Part shown: piece by piece, positions 1 through 8,769 of the stretch
Position numbering within the stretch: position 1 is the stretch's first letter
Layout of the letters: each line of letters opens with the position of its first letter
NCBI GenBank assembly: GCA_019240655.1
Contig: JAFAXX010000091.1
Location: forward strand, 1-34,430
Direction: 5' to 3'
Origin: Solirubrobacterales bacterium
GTDB taxonomy: Bacteria > Actinomycetota > Thermoleophilia > Solirubrobacterales > Solirubrobacteraceae
DNA: 34,430 nt
Position numbers and translations under genes: made by a program
The notes under the pieces: model-generated
What the model was told of the DNA's origin: nothing
Database searches by the model: none
What the model saw: the letters and a program-made list of their open reading frames with translations, nothing else

Positions 1-26
1 CCGGGACGGTTGATGTCCGTCTGTGA

Positions 27-1652
27 TCAGGCTTTGTTGGTCCGTGCTGCGTGCTGGAGGGCAAGGACGCGCTGGACCGCCGGACGATCATTGACAGTGC
101 TGTCGTAGAGGGCGGCCAGGTCAGCTCTCAACGCGGTGCGCGAGTTCGCGTCGAGGTAGACCATGTGACCCGAGGGATAGCACTTGATCGTGAGGTTCTT
201 CCGGACGGTCGCGTCCGCCAAGGGCATGTTCTGGAGGTCTGTGGTGGTCTGGGAAAACGGAGTCACGGAGTCGAAGTAGCCGTTCGCGGATAGGACCTTC
301 AAATCGATGTTGAGTGCCATGACAGCGGCGAGGTCCCCGGCCGTGTACAGGACGGTGTTGCCGTTTACGTCTTTGCCCTTCTGGGCACCGGTGGGGTCGA
401 TGTGCCCGAAGTCCCAGTTCGCGAACGCCTGGTCGTTGAGGTCGGTAAATGAGGAGGTGGAGGTGAACTTGAGCTGATCCTCGAGATAGCTGTTCCACGC
501 CACGGTGTACGCGCCGTTGACGGCGGTCATGGTGGGGTCGTTGCCGCCTGACAAGGGATTGATCGCCGCGGCGATTCCGGTGTCAATGCCGAGTACTCGC
601 CCGTCGTAGGCGCCCAGCGCCTTGCCATCGGCGCGCAGCAGGGCGGTAAGGAAATGCAGCGTCCCCAGTTTGTCGGTGTCCGAGACGTTCAGGCCTTCCC
701 AGCTCGTGAGCACAACCGGGGAGATACCGGTGTAGTTGCTGAGGGTTTGCACGGCGGCCGGATCGGCGTTCGGGAAGGCGGCCAGTGCCTTGGCATAGTC
801 GTTCTTCGCGAAGGTGACCACCGAGGTCATGAACGACGGCAGGTCAGCCGGCGGAGGGGCGACGGTGATCTTCTTGTGGTACCACGCGTCGGCACATAGG
901 GTGGGCAGCAGCCCGACGGGGTTGCCGGCCTGGCCGTAGTCCAGGATGGACGACAACAGGGTGACCCCGTTGAGGTCAACGCCGTCCTCGTGCAGGAGGT
1001 AGGCCAGCACGCAGCTGCGGGCGGTTCCGTAGGACTCGCCGAACAGGAACTTCGGCGAGTTCCAGCGGTCGTAGCGGGTCAGGTAGCGCTTGATGAACTG
1101 CCGCAGCGAGCCGGCGTCCTGGTCCACGCCCCAGAACTCCTTGTTGACGTGTGGGGCGATGGCGGCGGAGTAGCCGGTGCCCACCGGATTGATGAACACC
1201 AGGTCGCTTTTGTCGAGCAGACTGTCCGGGTTGGCCTCGGTCGTGTAGGGAGCGGCTGGCGTGAAGTTCGGCATCTCGGTCTTCAGCCGCATCGGAGCGA
1301 ACGAGCCGAGCAGCACGTACACCGACGACGCCCCGGGGCCGCCGTTGTAGAAGAAGGTCACCGGCCTGCCAGCCGGGTTCGGCGTGTCCTCAGTGAAGGC
1401 AACATAGAACATCTTCGCGGTAGGCGTGGAGCTGCTGCGATCGACCGTCACGAGGTGACCGGCAGTAGCCGTGTAAGCAATCTGTCGCGCGTCAAGCGTC
1501 ACGCTGTGGTGGGTGATCGCGGCATTCTCGGCGGTGTCGGTGATCGAGTCGTTGGGGCCGTTGCCATACGCGGTCGTGTCCGAATAGGGCTGGTCCGGGC
1601 CGGTGGATCTTATGGAGGAGCTAGTCATGGCTATCCATTTCATGGCTTTCAC
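27..1652 (-). CDS. S10 family serine carboxypeptidase
   Basis: This 541-residue protein belongs to the S10 serine carboxypeptidase family, alpha/beta-hydrolases that remove C-terminal residues from peptides. The oxyanion region FYNGGPGASS lies near residues 101-110. The nucleophile elbow is FGESYGTAR with Ser207, and Asp461 (GYFDSVTP) and His496 (PSGHMVYLD) complete the triad. The GTG start at 1652 is followed by in-frame ATGs at 1643 and 1628, and no strong ribosome site separates them. None of the starts gives a signal peptide, although most S10 enzymes are secreted or vacuolar; a true start with a leader is not visible upstream. The DNA is clearly less GC-rich than the rest of the window (roughly 60% by eye), with codons such as ATA and AGA, so horizontal acquisition is possible. 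The family call is firm; substrate and location are unknown. Confidence 0.87.
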   Translation of the reverse strand: MKAMKWIAMTSSSIRSTGPDQPYSDTTAYGNGPNDSITDTAENAAITHHSVTLDARQIAYTATAGHLVTVDRSSSTPTAKMFYVAFTEDTPNPAGRPVTFFYNGGPGASSVYVLLGSFAPMRLKTEMPNFTPAAPYTTEANPDSLLDKSDLVFINPVGTGYSAAIAPHVNKEFWGVDQDAGSLRQFIKRYLTRYDRWNSPKFLFGESYGTARSCVLAYLLHEDGVDLNGVTLLSSILDYGQAGNPVGLLPTLCADAWYHKKITVAPPPADLPSFMTSVVTFAKNDYAKALAAFPNADPAAVQTLSNYTGISPVVLTSWEGLNVSDTDKLGTLHFLTALLRADGKALGAYDGRVLGIDTGIAAAINPLSGGNDPTMTAVNGAYTVAWNSYLEDQLKFTSTSSFTDLNDQAFANWDFGHIDPTGAQKGKDVNGNTVLYTAGDLAAVMALNIDLKVLSANGYFDSVTPFSQTTTDLQNMPLADATVRKNLTIKCYPSGHMVYLDANSRTALRADLAALYDSTVNDRPAVQRVLALQHAARTNKA

Positions 1653-2169
1653 TTATGTGTAAATCGCCCCCCGCGCCAAGGTCGCGTGACCATCGCGCCG
1701 GGACGCTCGGCGGGGGTCCCGAGCCCGACGATCGCGTTCGCGACGCCGTCGCGATCTTCTCCCCCGAAACAGGCCCCTTACCCTTCCTGTTGACAACCGC
1801 CATCGGTCACCACAAGCGCGAGCATCCGCACGTCATCTGACCTCCAGTGTCCATGGTGCGTCAAGGGCCGCCTTCCCGACCGGCGACGGTGGATCGAAGG
1901 GAGCGCGACTGACTGACGCCGTCGGCGAACGCGGCGAAGGATGGGATCTGCGCGCGGTCGACCGCGGCGAGGAATCCGGTCCGCTTCGTTTCGTCGGGAG
2001 ATCGGTAGATCGAGTGGAACGCTTCGTGGAGCAGGTCGAGGCCGACCTGGCTGAGCTCGCGCTCACCCTTCCGTGCGCGCACACGGTCGCGCGGCTCGGA
2101 TCCGCGGAATCGACACGTTGACCGCGCTCGGGCGCCGGGGGCGGCAAGCCCCGAAGCGGCGATTCCCAA
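1653..2169. other. Long intergenic stretch after the carboxypeptidase start
   Basis: Between the divergent carboxypeptidase and M42 genes lie about 530 bases. The first 200 hold only overlapping ORFs with no protein-like character. The part from 1861 to 2082 has a codon-like GC pattern on the minus strand (see the small ORF). No insertion sequence ends, tRNA or clear terminator were seen. It marks the junction between lower-GC DNA on the left and typical DNA on the right. Confidence 0.5.
1861..2082 (-). CDS. Small hypothetical protein or gene fragment
   Basis: From a GTG at 2082 this reads 73 residues beginning VRARKGERELSQVGLD and including LLHEAFHSIYRSPDET. For its first 50 or so codons the third positions are almost all G or C, which is what real genes in this window show, and the pattern weakens towards the C-terminus. 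I do not recognise a family. No TAnnnT box sits at the usual distance from the GTG, so this may be the surviving piece of a longer, decayed gene and not an intact one. It points away from the M42 gene. Confidence 0.3.
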   Translation of the reverse strand: MRARKGERELSQVGLDLLHEAFHSIYRSPDETKRTGFLAAVDRAQIPSFAAFADGVSQSRSLRSTVAGREGGP

Positions 2170-2175
2170 TAGCCT
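2170..2175 (+). promoter_or_regulatory. -10 box of leaderless M42 gene
   Basis: TAGCCT ends 7 bases before the GTG start at 2183. This is the TAnnnT spacing seen before many genes in the window, and no Shine-Dalgarno sequence is present. Confidence 0.5.
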
Positions 2176-2182
2176 TCGTCCG

Positions 2183-3241
2183 GTGCCGCTGCCGGACTTC
2201 CTGGACAGCCTGCTTACCGCCGCCGGGCCCTCAGGCCACGAATCGGCGCCGGCCGCGGCGTGGCGCGAGCACTGCGCCGGCTTTGCCGGGGAGGTCGGCT
2301 CTGACCACGTCGGGTCGTCGTTCGCCCGGGTGCCCGGCACGGCGGGCGGCCCGCGGCTCGTCGTCGTCGGCCACATCGACGAGATCGGCCTGCACATCAC
2401 GCACATCGACGATGAGGGTTACCTGCGCTTCGGGCAGGTGGGCGGCTGGGACGCCGTCGTCCTCGTCGGCCAGCGCGTCCGTCTGCTCACCGCCGCGGGA
2501 CCGGTGCGGGGGGTGATCGGCCGCAAGCCGATCCACCTGATCAAGGACGAGGATCGCAAGCAGGTTCCGGAGCTCAAGGACCTTCACATCGACATCGGCG
2601 CGCAGAGCGCCGAGGAGGCCCACGAACTGGTCCGCATCGGCGACGTGGCGGTGATCGACGCCGAGCCGTTCGAGCTCCGCCACGACCGCGTGATCTCCCG
2701 CGCGCTCGACAACCGGGTCGGTTGCTACGTCGCCGCGGAGGCCGCTCGCCTGGTCGCCGGCGCCGGCGGAGCGCCCGGCGAGGTGCTGGCGCTGGCCGTG
2801 GTCCAGGAGGAGACGACGTTCGCCGGGTCGCGCACCAGCGCCTTCCGCCACGAGCCGGACGTCGCGATCGTGGTCGACCTGACCTTCGCCACCGACCAGC
2901 CGGGGATCGAGCTCGGGCCGATCACCCGCCACGCGATCGGCTCCGGACCGGTGATCGGCCGTGGCACGACGCTCCATCCGCGCGCCTTTGAGCTGCTCCA
3001 CGACGCCGGCCAGCAGGAGGGCATTCCGTTCACGGTCGAGTCGCTGGGGCGGGGAACCGGCACCGACGCCGACGCGATTCACCTCAGCCGCAGCGGGGTG
3101 CCGACCGGGCTGGTCTCGGTTCCGTCCCGCTACATGCACTCGCCGGTCGAGATGGTCGCGCTGCACGACATCGACGCGGCGGCGCGGCTCATCGCCGCGT
3201 TCGCCCAGCGGCTCGAGCCGGGAATGTCGTTCACACGCTGA
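2183..3241 (+). CDS. M42 family metallopeptidase (glutamyl aminopeptidase/endoglucanase-like)
   Basis: This 352-residue protein is an M42 aminopeptidase, a cytosolic enzyme that usually forms large tetrahedral shells and trims peptides released by proteases. All the two-metal site residues are visible: His64 in GHIDEIG, Asp176 in ALDNRVG, Glu209 and Glu210 in VVQEETTFAG, Asp232 in VVDLTF, and His319 in YMHSPVEM. Length is normal for the family. The GTG at 2183 fits a leaderless start. The stop codon overlaps the first codon of the following HAD gene, so the two are probably translated together. M42 members have been described as aminopeptidases, deblocking enzymes or misnamed endoglucanases, so the exact peptide preference is open. 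Confidence 0.92.
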   Translation: MPLPDFLDSLLTAAGPSGHESAPAAAWREHCAGFAGEVGSDHVGSSFARVPGTAGGPRLVVVGHIDEIGLHITHIDDEGYLRFGQVGGWDAVVLVGQRVRLLTAAGPVRGVIGRKPIHLIKDEDRKQVPELKDLHIDIGAQSAEEAHELVRIGDVAVIDAEPFELRHDRVISRALDNRVGCYVAAEAARLVAGAGGAPGEVLALAVVQEETTFAGSRTSAFRHEPDVAIVVDLTFATDQPGIELGPITRHAIGSGPVIGRGTTLHPRAFELLHDAGQQEGIPFTVESLGRGTGTDADAIHLSRSGVPTGLVSVPSRYMHSPVEMVALHDIDAAARLIAAFAQRLEPGMSFTR

Positions 3242-3924
3242 TCCTGTTCGACATCGACGGCACCCTTCTGCGGCGTGCCACCGAGGCTCATCTGGCCGCT
3301 CTCCGCGCCGCGGTCCGACAGGTGCACGGCGTCGACGTCGACGCTCCCCGCCCCGCCGCGGCCCGGGCCGGCCGGACCGACGGTGAAATCGCCCGGATGG
3401 TCCTGCTCGCCGCCGGCGTCTCGGCGGAGCGGATCGACGAGCGCGCGGATGCGGTGCGCGAGCGCTGCGCACACGCCTATGCGCGCCTCTGCCCGGCCGA
3501 CCTCTCCGCCACCGTGCTGCCCGGGATCGTCGAGTGCCTCGATTGGGCGGCGGGACGCCCCGGGGTGAAGCTCGGCCTGGTGACCGGGAACTTCGAGCCG
3601 GTCGCGCGGCTGAAGCTCGCCCGCGCCGGCATCGGTCACTACTTCCCCGCCGGGCTGGGCGCGTTCGGCTCCGACAGCGAGGACCGGAGCGCGCTGCCGA
3701 GGATCGCCCGCCGGCGCGCCGGCCGGCGCGGCATCCCCCATCCGCGCGCGGAGACGGTGGTGGTCGGCGACACCCCTCGCGACATCGCCTGCGCCCGGGC
3801 CGATGAGCTCCGGTGTGTGGCGGTGGCCACGGGCCCGTTCGCGGTCGAGGAGCTGGCCGACGCCGACGCGGTGGCGGCGAATGCCTTCGCGCTGCCCGAC
3901 GTGCTCGCGGGGCTGGGCGTTTGA
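3238..3924 (+). CDS. HAD superfamily hydrolase (phosphatase), apparent CTG start
   Basis: This is a haloacid dehalogenase-fold phosphatase of about 228 residues. Motif I is ILFDIDGTLL at the extreme N-terminus (nucleophile Asp5, general acid Asp7), motif II is in LVTGNFE, and motif IV is VVVGDTPRDIACARA. A helical cap follows motif I, as in phosphoglycolate-phosphatase-like enzymes. The first in-frame ATG, at 3322, would remove motif I and give a dead enzyme. No ATG or GTG lies just upstream in this frame. The only reasonable start is the CTG at 3238, which overlaps the M42 stop as CTGA and would be used by translational coupling. The substrate is unknown. The family is certain; the start codon is an inference. 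Confidence 0.85.
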   Translation: MILFDIDGTLLRRATEAHLAALRAAVRQVHGVDVDAPRPAAARAGRTDGEIARMVLLAAGVSAERIDERADAVRERCAHAYARLCPADLSATVLPGIVECLDWAAGRPGVKLGLVTGNFEPVARLKLARAGIGHYFPAGLGAFGSDSEDRSALPRIARRRAGRRGIPHPRAETVVVGDTPRDIACARADELRCVAVATGPFAVEELADADAVAANAFALPDVLAGLGV

Positions 3925-3935
3925 GCCCGGAGCCC

Positions 3936-4012
3936 GGCGCCGGGCCGCCGCGGAACACGGCGCCGGGCCGCCGCGGAACACGGCGCCGTGCCGCCGCGAG
4001 ACGCGGCGCCGG
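3936..4012. repeat. Tandem 23-bp repeat between convergent genes
   Basis: Three units of 23 bp (3936-3958, 3959-3981, 3982-4004) and an 8-base start of a fourth lie between the HAD stop and the ettA stop. Units 1 and 2 are identical; unit 3 differs at a few bases. Each begins with the self-complementary GGCGCC, so neighbouring units can pair into GC-rich hairpins. A shared bidirectional terminator is the simplest reading. Confidence 0.75.
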
Positions 4013-4014
4013 CC

Positions 4015-5670
<1,656 letters not shown>

Positions 5671-5678
5671 CGCCACTC

Positions 5679-5684
5679 AGGATA
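5679..5684 (-). promoter_or_regulatory. -10 box of leaderless ettA
   Basis: On the minus strand TATCCT is followed by 8 bases and then the ATG at 5670. This spacing selects that ATG over the GTG two codons upstream. Confidence 0.5.
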
Positions 5685-5694
5685 GGCCGGGCGC

Positions 5695-5700
5695 TACAAA
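5695..5700 (+). promoter_or_regulatory. Possible weak -10 box for the small membrane protein
   Basis: TACAAA ends 7 bases before the ATG at 5708. It departs from TAnnnT at the last base, so it is only a weak candidate. It would make the 37-bp gap a divergent promoter with ettA. Confidence 0.3.
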
Positions 5701-5707
5701 CCAGGCG

Positions 5708-5875
5708 ATGCGAGTTGCGGCGGCAATCCTGGCCCTGGTGGCGGTCGGCTGCATGACGCTGGCGATCGTCGGCATGGTGACCGGCCGCCCCGGCGACCGC
5801 GCCGGCGTCTGGATCCGCGTGCTCGCGCTGGTGTGCTTTGCCGGCGCCGTGGCCCTGAACCTTGCCGCACGGTGA
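5708..5875 (+). CDS. Small membrane protein with two predicted helices
   Basis: The ORF encodes 55 residues starting MRVAAAILALVAVG. Two hydrophobic stretches, about residues 3-22 and 34-54, are separated by a short polar loop TGRPGDRAG, so a helical hairpin in the membrane is expected. Third-position GC content is high, as in neighbouring genes. It lies divergent from ettA and upstream of ohr, separated from ohr by a strong hairpin. I do not recognise a family, and there is no cue to function. Confidence 0.6.
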   Translation: MRVAAAILALVAVGCMTLAIVGMVTGRPGDRAGVWIRVLALVCFAGAVALNLAAR

Positions 5876-5895
5876 GTCGCGACGGCCACGCCCCG

Positions 5896-5919
5896 GGCCG
5901 CGGGCGCATGCCCGCGGCC
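5896..5919 (+). terminator. GC hairpin after the small membrane protein gene
   Basis: A perfect 10-bp stem, GGCCGCGGGC (5896-5905) paired with 5910-5919, closes a GCAT loop. There is no U tract, which is common for terminators in high-GC actinobacteria. It sits 20 bases after the stop at 5875 and just before the ohr -10 box. Confidence 0.6.
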
Positions 5920-5926
5920 TCTCCGC

Positions 5927-5932
5927 TACCTT
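5927..5932 (+). promoter_or_regulatory. -10 box and strong ribosome site of ohr
   Basis: TACCTT at 5927-5932 is a -10 candidate. A purine-rich Shine-Dalgarno stretch at 5947-5958 (GGAGAGAGGAAG) lies just before the ATG at 5961, so this gene, unlike many here, has a short leader. Confidence 0.5.
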
Positions 5933-5960
5933 GTGCCGGCAACCCCGGAGAGAGGAAGAC

Positions 5961-6410
5961 ATGGCGCTCGAACGACGGCTCTACACCGCGGAAGCGACCG
6001 TCACCGGTGGACGAGAGCAAGGCCACGGGCGCACCACCGACGGCCGGCTCGATGTCCAGCTCCGCCCCCCGACCGAGCTCGGAGGAGACGGTCAGGGCAC
6101 GAACCCCGAGCAGCTGTTCGCGGTCGGCTTCGCGGCCTGCTTCGAGGGCGCGCTGGCCGCGGTGGCGCGCCGCGAGCGCAGGGAGCTCGGGGAGGTCTCG
6201 GTCGACAGCCGGATCAGCCTGATCCCGACCCCCGAGCGCGGCTTTCACCTCGGCGCCGCGCTCGAGGTCAGCCTGCCGGCGATCGAGGATCCCGAGGAGG
6301 CCAAGCGGATCGTCGCCGCCGCGCACGAGGTTTGCCCGTACTCGAACGCCACCCGCGGGAACATGGAGGTCAAGCTGACCGCCAACGGCCAGCCGGTCAG
6401 CCACTCGTAG
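5961..6410 (+). CDS. ohr: Organic hydroperoxide resistance protein (Ohr/OsmC family)
   Basis: The 149-residue protein is a thiol peroxidase of the Ohr branch of the OsmC family. It reduces organic and fatty-acid hydroperoxides with lipoyl-protein electrons. The N-terminal LYTAEATVTGGRE-GHGRT segment, the peroxidatic cysteine Cys60 in VGFAACFEGAL and the resolving cysteine Cys125 in EVCPYSNATRGN are all present. The ATG at 5961 has a strong ribosome site; in-frame upstream codons give no homology. It ends 11 bases from the convergent MFS gene. No OhrR-like regulator is adjacent on this strand; the MarR gene at 7675-8139 is OhrR-superfamily but has its own transporter partner. It uses lipoylated proteins, and the Kgd protein of this window has two lipoyl domains. 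Confidence 0.92.
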   Translation: MALERRLYTAEATVTGGREQGHGRTTDGRLDVQLRPPTELGGDGQGTNPEQLFAVGFAACFEGALAAVARRERRELGEVSVDSRISLIPTPERGFHLGAALEVSLPAIEDPEEAKRIVAAAHEVCPYSNATRGNMEVKLTANGQPVSHS

Positions 6411-6421
6411 CCGGGAGGGGC

Positions 6422-7678
6422 CTAGGGTCCCGTCGTCGCCACCCGGGGCGCCAGCCGGCTCGCCCCGCTCAGCCGGCGCAGCGTGGCCAGCCCGAGGGCG
6501 CCGACGACGAGGCAGGTCACAGCCGCGAGCCCGAGCCCGGCGCGGGCGCCGAGCGCAGCCGTCACCAAGCCGACGATCGGGGCGCCGATCGGGGTCGAGC
6601 CCTGGAAGGCGACGAACCAGAGCGACATCACGCGGCCGCGCATGGCGGGCTCGGCGGTCAGCTGCAGCGTGGAGTTGCCGGTCGACATGAACGTGATGCT
6701 GGCGCCGCCGGCGAAGGCGAGAGCGGCCAGCTCGAGCGGGAGGTCGGGCGCCAGCGCGGCGAGCGCGAGCGCGACGCCGAACGCGCAGGACGCGACGATC
6801 AGTGGTCGCAGGCCGGTCTTGCCGCGGGCGGCCATCAGGAGGCCGCCGAGCACCGCGCCCACGCCCATCGCGGCCGTCATGAAGCCGTAGCCCGTGGCGC
6901 CGACGTCGAGACCCCGGCTGGCCATGACCGGCAGCGAGACCTGGAACTCGTAGGCCAGGCACCCCGCCGCGCCCATCATCAGCAGAGGTATGGCGAGCGC
7001 GGGGGTGCGGCGCACGTAGCGCAGTCCCTCGCGCAGCTGGCCCTTGGCCCGCGGGGTCGGCTCGGTCGGGTTGAGCGCCGAGCGGTCCATCGTCACGAGC
7101 GACGCGACCACGGCGACGAAGCTCGCGGCGTTGAGCAGGAAGCACACCCCGTCGCCGACGCCGGCGATCAGCAGGCCGGCAATCGCGGGGCCGATCGCGC
7201 GGGCGCAACTGACCATGACCGAGTTGAGGCTGACCGCGTTTCGCAGATGCTCGGGGCCGACCAACTCCAGCATGAACGACTGGCGCGAGGGGTTCTCGAA
7301 CGCGTTGTTGAGGCCGAGCAGCGCGGCGAGCACGCCGATCTGCCACACCCGGACCGCGCCGGTGACGGTCAGCAGGCCGAGGGCCAGGGCCTGCAGCCCC
7401 ATCGCGCTCTGCAGCATGATCATCATCCGCCGCTTGTTGACGCGGTCGGCGATCACCCCGCCGTAGGGAGCCAGCAACAGGACGGGCAGGGTCTGCAGCG
7501 CGACGATCGCCCCCAGCGCCGTGCTCGAGTGGGTCAGCGAGAGCACGAGCCACGACTGCGCGGTCATCTGCATCCAGGTGCCGATCTGCGAGATCGCCTG
7601 GCCGCCGTAGTAGCGGCGGTAGTTCGACACCGAGAGGGCGGCGAAGGTGAGCCGGCCGGCGTTGATTACGCGGGTCAC
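6422..7678 (-). CDS. MFS transporter (EntS/DitE-like exporter family)
   Basis: This 418-residue membrane protein has about 12 hydrophobic segments. The conserved loop after helix 2, YGGVIADRVNKRRMM, is the major facilitator motif A. The opening YRRYYGGQAISQIGTWMQMTAQSWLV is typical of the EntS/MFS_3 group of drug or siderophore exporters. The start is the GTG at 7678, which overlaps the MarR stop as GTGA; longer readings run through MarR in another frame and are not protein-like. Co-transcription with the MarR gene suggests ligand-induced export. The transported compound cannot be read from sequence. Confidence 0.88.
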   Translation of the reverse strand: MTRVINAGRLTFAALSVSNYRRYYGGQAISQIGTWMQMTAQSWLVLSLTHSSTALGAIVALQTLPVLLLAPYGGVIADRVNKRRMMIMLQSAMGLQALALGLLTVTGAVRVWQIGVLAALLGLNNAFENPSRQSFMLELVGPEHLRNAVSLNSVMVSCARAIGPAIAGLLIAGVGDGVCFLLNAASFVAVVASLVTMDRSALNPTEPTPRAKGQLREGLRYVRRTPALAIPLLMMGAAGCLAYEFQVSLPVMASRGLDVGATGYGFMTAAMGVGAVLGGLLMAARGKTGLRPLIVASCAFGVALALAALAPDLPLELAALAFAGGASITFMSTGNSTLQLTAEPAMRGRVMSLWFVAFQGSTPIGAPIVGLVTAALGARAGLGLAAVTCLVVGALGLATLRRLSGASRLAPRVATTGP

Positions 7679-8139
7679 GGCCGTCTGCCCTGTCCGAGCT
7701 CCTCGGCGAGCCGCTCGAGCGCGGCAAGCGCGTTCTCGATCTGCCGCCGGTCGCGGTCCTCGAGGCGGGTGAGCGCCTGGGCCAGCGCGTCGGTGCGTTC
7801 GCGGCGCATCCGCTCGGAGAGCCGGCGGCCGGCCGCCGTCGCCGTCACCCAGGCGGTCCGGCGGTCGCGCTCGTCGCTCGTGCGCTCGACCAGTCCGGCC
7901 TCGACCAGGTCGGAGACCACGCGCGAGAGCATGGTCGGGTTGATCCCCTCGGCGGCGGCGATCTCCGACAGCCGCGTCGGCCCCTCGCGCACGACCGCCA
8001 GCAGCACCGAGACGCCCGTCGGCGTGAGGCCCGCGGCGGTGCCGGCGGCGGCCCGGCGCAGGTGCCGGGACAGGCGTCCGATGAGCGCGCGCAGCGGCGC
8101 AGCGGTCTCGGTCTCGGGAATCTTGGCGACGGTCGGCAT
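7675..8139 (-). CDS. MarR family transcriptional regulator
   Basis: This 154-residue protein has a winged helix-turn-helix of the MarR type: TRLSEIAAAEGINPTMLSRVV (HTH, about residues 55-75) then LVERTSDERDRRTAWVTATAAG (wing), flanked by helices for dimerisation. It is the first gene of a two-gene operon with an MFS exporter, a common arrangement in which the regulator represses its own operon until a small molecule binds. A matching inverted repeat sits immediately downstream of the -10 box. The ATG at 8139 is preceded by a short leader. The ligand is unknown. Confidence 0.9.
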   Translation of the reverse strand: MPTVAKIPETETAAPLRALIGRLSRHLRRAAAGTAAGLTPTGVSVLLAVVREGPTRLSEIAAAEGINPTMLSRVVSDLVEAGLVERTSDERDRRTAWVTATAAGRRLSERMRRERTDALAQALTRLEDRDRRQIENALAALERLAEELGQGRRP

Positions 8140-8163
8140 CTCGGTCTGGCTCGGACGAATATT

Positions 8164-8187
8164 TGCTTGCTGGCAAGCATTATTATA
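8164..8187 (-). promoter_or_regulatory. Promoter and operator of the marR-MFS operon
   Basis: On the minus strand a consensus TATAAT (8187-8182) is followed after 2 bases by an inverted repeat with 7-bp arms, TGCTTGC (8164-8170) and GCAAGCA (8173-8179), spaced by 2 bases. The repeat covers the expected transcription start, which is the usual place for a MarR autoregulatory operator. The -35 region is poor. Confidence 0.7.
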
Positions 8188-8202
8188 GCGCGCCGGCCGG
8201 CT

Positions 8203-8763
8203 TCAGCTCTGGGGCTCCCAGCCGCTCACCACCCATTGCCCGCCGGCCAGCCGGGTAACCGTGGCCAGCGCGAGATGCCATGCCGGGCGCAGTCCCTGAT
8301 ACGCCGCGCTGTCGGTGGCGGTGGTCTGCTCGCGGGTCACCACCACGTACTGATCGGGATGGTGAGCCAGCGGCGCGATCGCCTCCACCGTGCCGTGGTT
8401 GGAGATGCCGCCGTGGTGAAGCTCGTAGTCGCCCGCGGTCTCGGCGGCGGCCAGGGCGGTCGCCGCGCGGGCCTGGCCGACGCTCGCCTGCGCGAGCGCG
8501 CGCATCTGTGCCGTGACAGTAGCGAAGCTCCAGTTGATGTAGGCGGTGGCGAAGGCCTCGACGGCGCTCACCGCACTCGGCCAACCGCCGGTCACCGCGT
8601 CGGCGGCGGTCGCCGGCGAGGGATATTCGTGGGTGCGCGCGGCCTGGCGCAGGGCGGCGGCCTCGCCGGACGGGCGGGGGGCGGAGTCGCCGCCGCAGCC
8701 CGCCGCGGCCGTGGCACTCGCGGCGGCCAGCGCGGCGAGGGCGATCGCGGTCAGCCGGCGCAT
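8203..8763 (-). CDS. Putative lipoprotein, unknown function
   Basis: The protein of 186 residues starts MRRLTAIALAALAAASATAA and has a lipobox ending AAGC, so Cys23 would be lipidated after signal peptidase II cleavage. The mature part has a helical region (about 60-115) and a beta-rich C-terminal half with HPDQYVVVTREQTT and LAGGQWVVSGWEP. It has no recognisable catalytic motif. It follows the NlpC/P60 gene with a 6-base gap, so the two are co-transcribed and likely work at the same cell-surface site. The C-terminal half loosely resembles the small NTF2-like accessory proteins of conjugation systems, but no conjugation genes are in the window. Confidence 0.7.
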   Translation of the reverse strand: MRRLTAIALAALAAASATAAAGCGGDSAPRPSGEAAALRQAARTHEYPSPATAADAVTGGWPSAVSAVEAFATAYINWSFATVTAQMRALAQASVGQARAATALAAAETAGDYELHHGGISNHGTVEAIAPLAHHPDQYVVVTREQTTATDSAAYQGLRPAWHLALATVTRLAGGQWVVSGWEPQS

Positions 8764-8769
8764 CTCGCC

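Noticed and set aside
2118..2123. TTGACC as -35 box for the M42 gene
   Set aside because: It lies 46 bases from the TAGCCT box, far too distant.
5933..8188. 751-codon plus-strand frame over ohr, MFS and marR
   Set aside because: It is rich in R, G and H with no motif, and overlaps three clear genes in the wrong frame.
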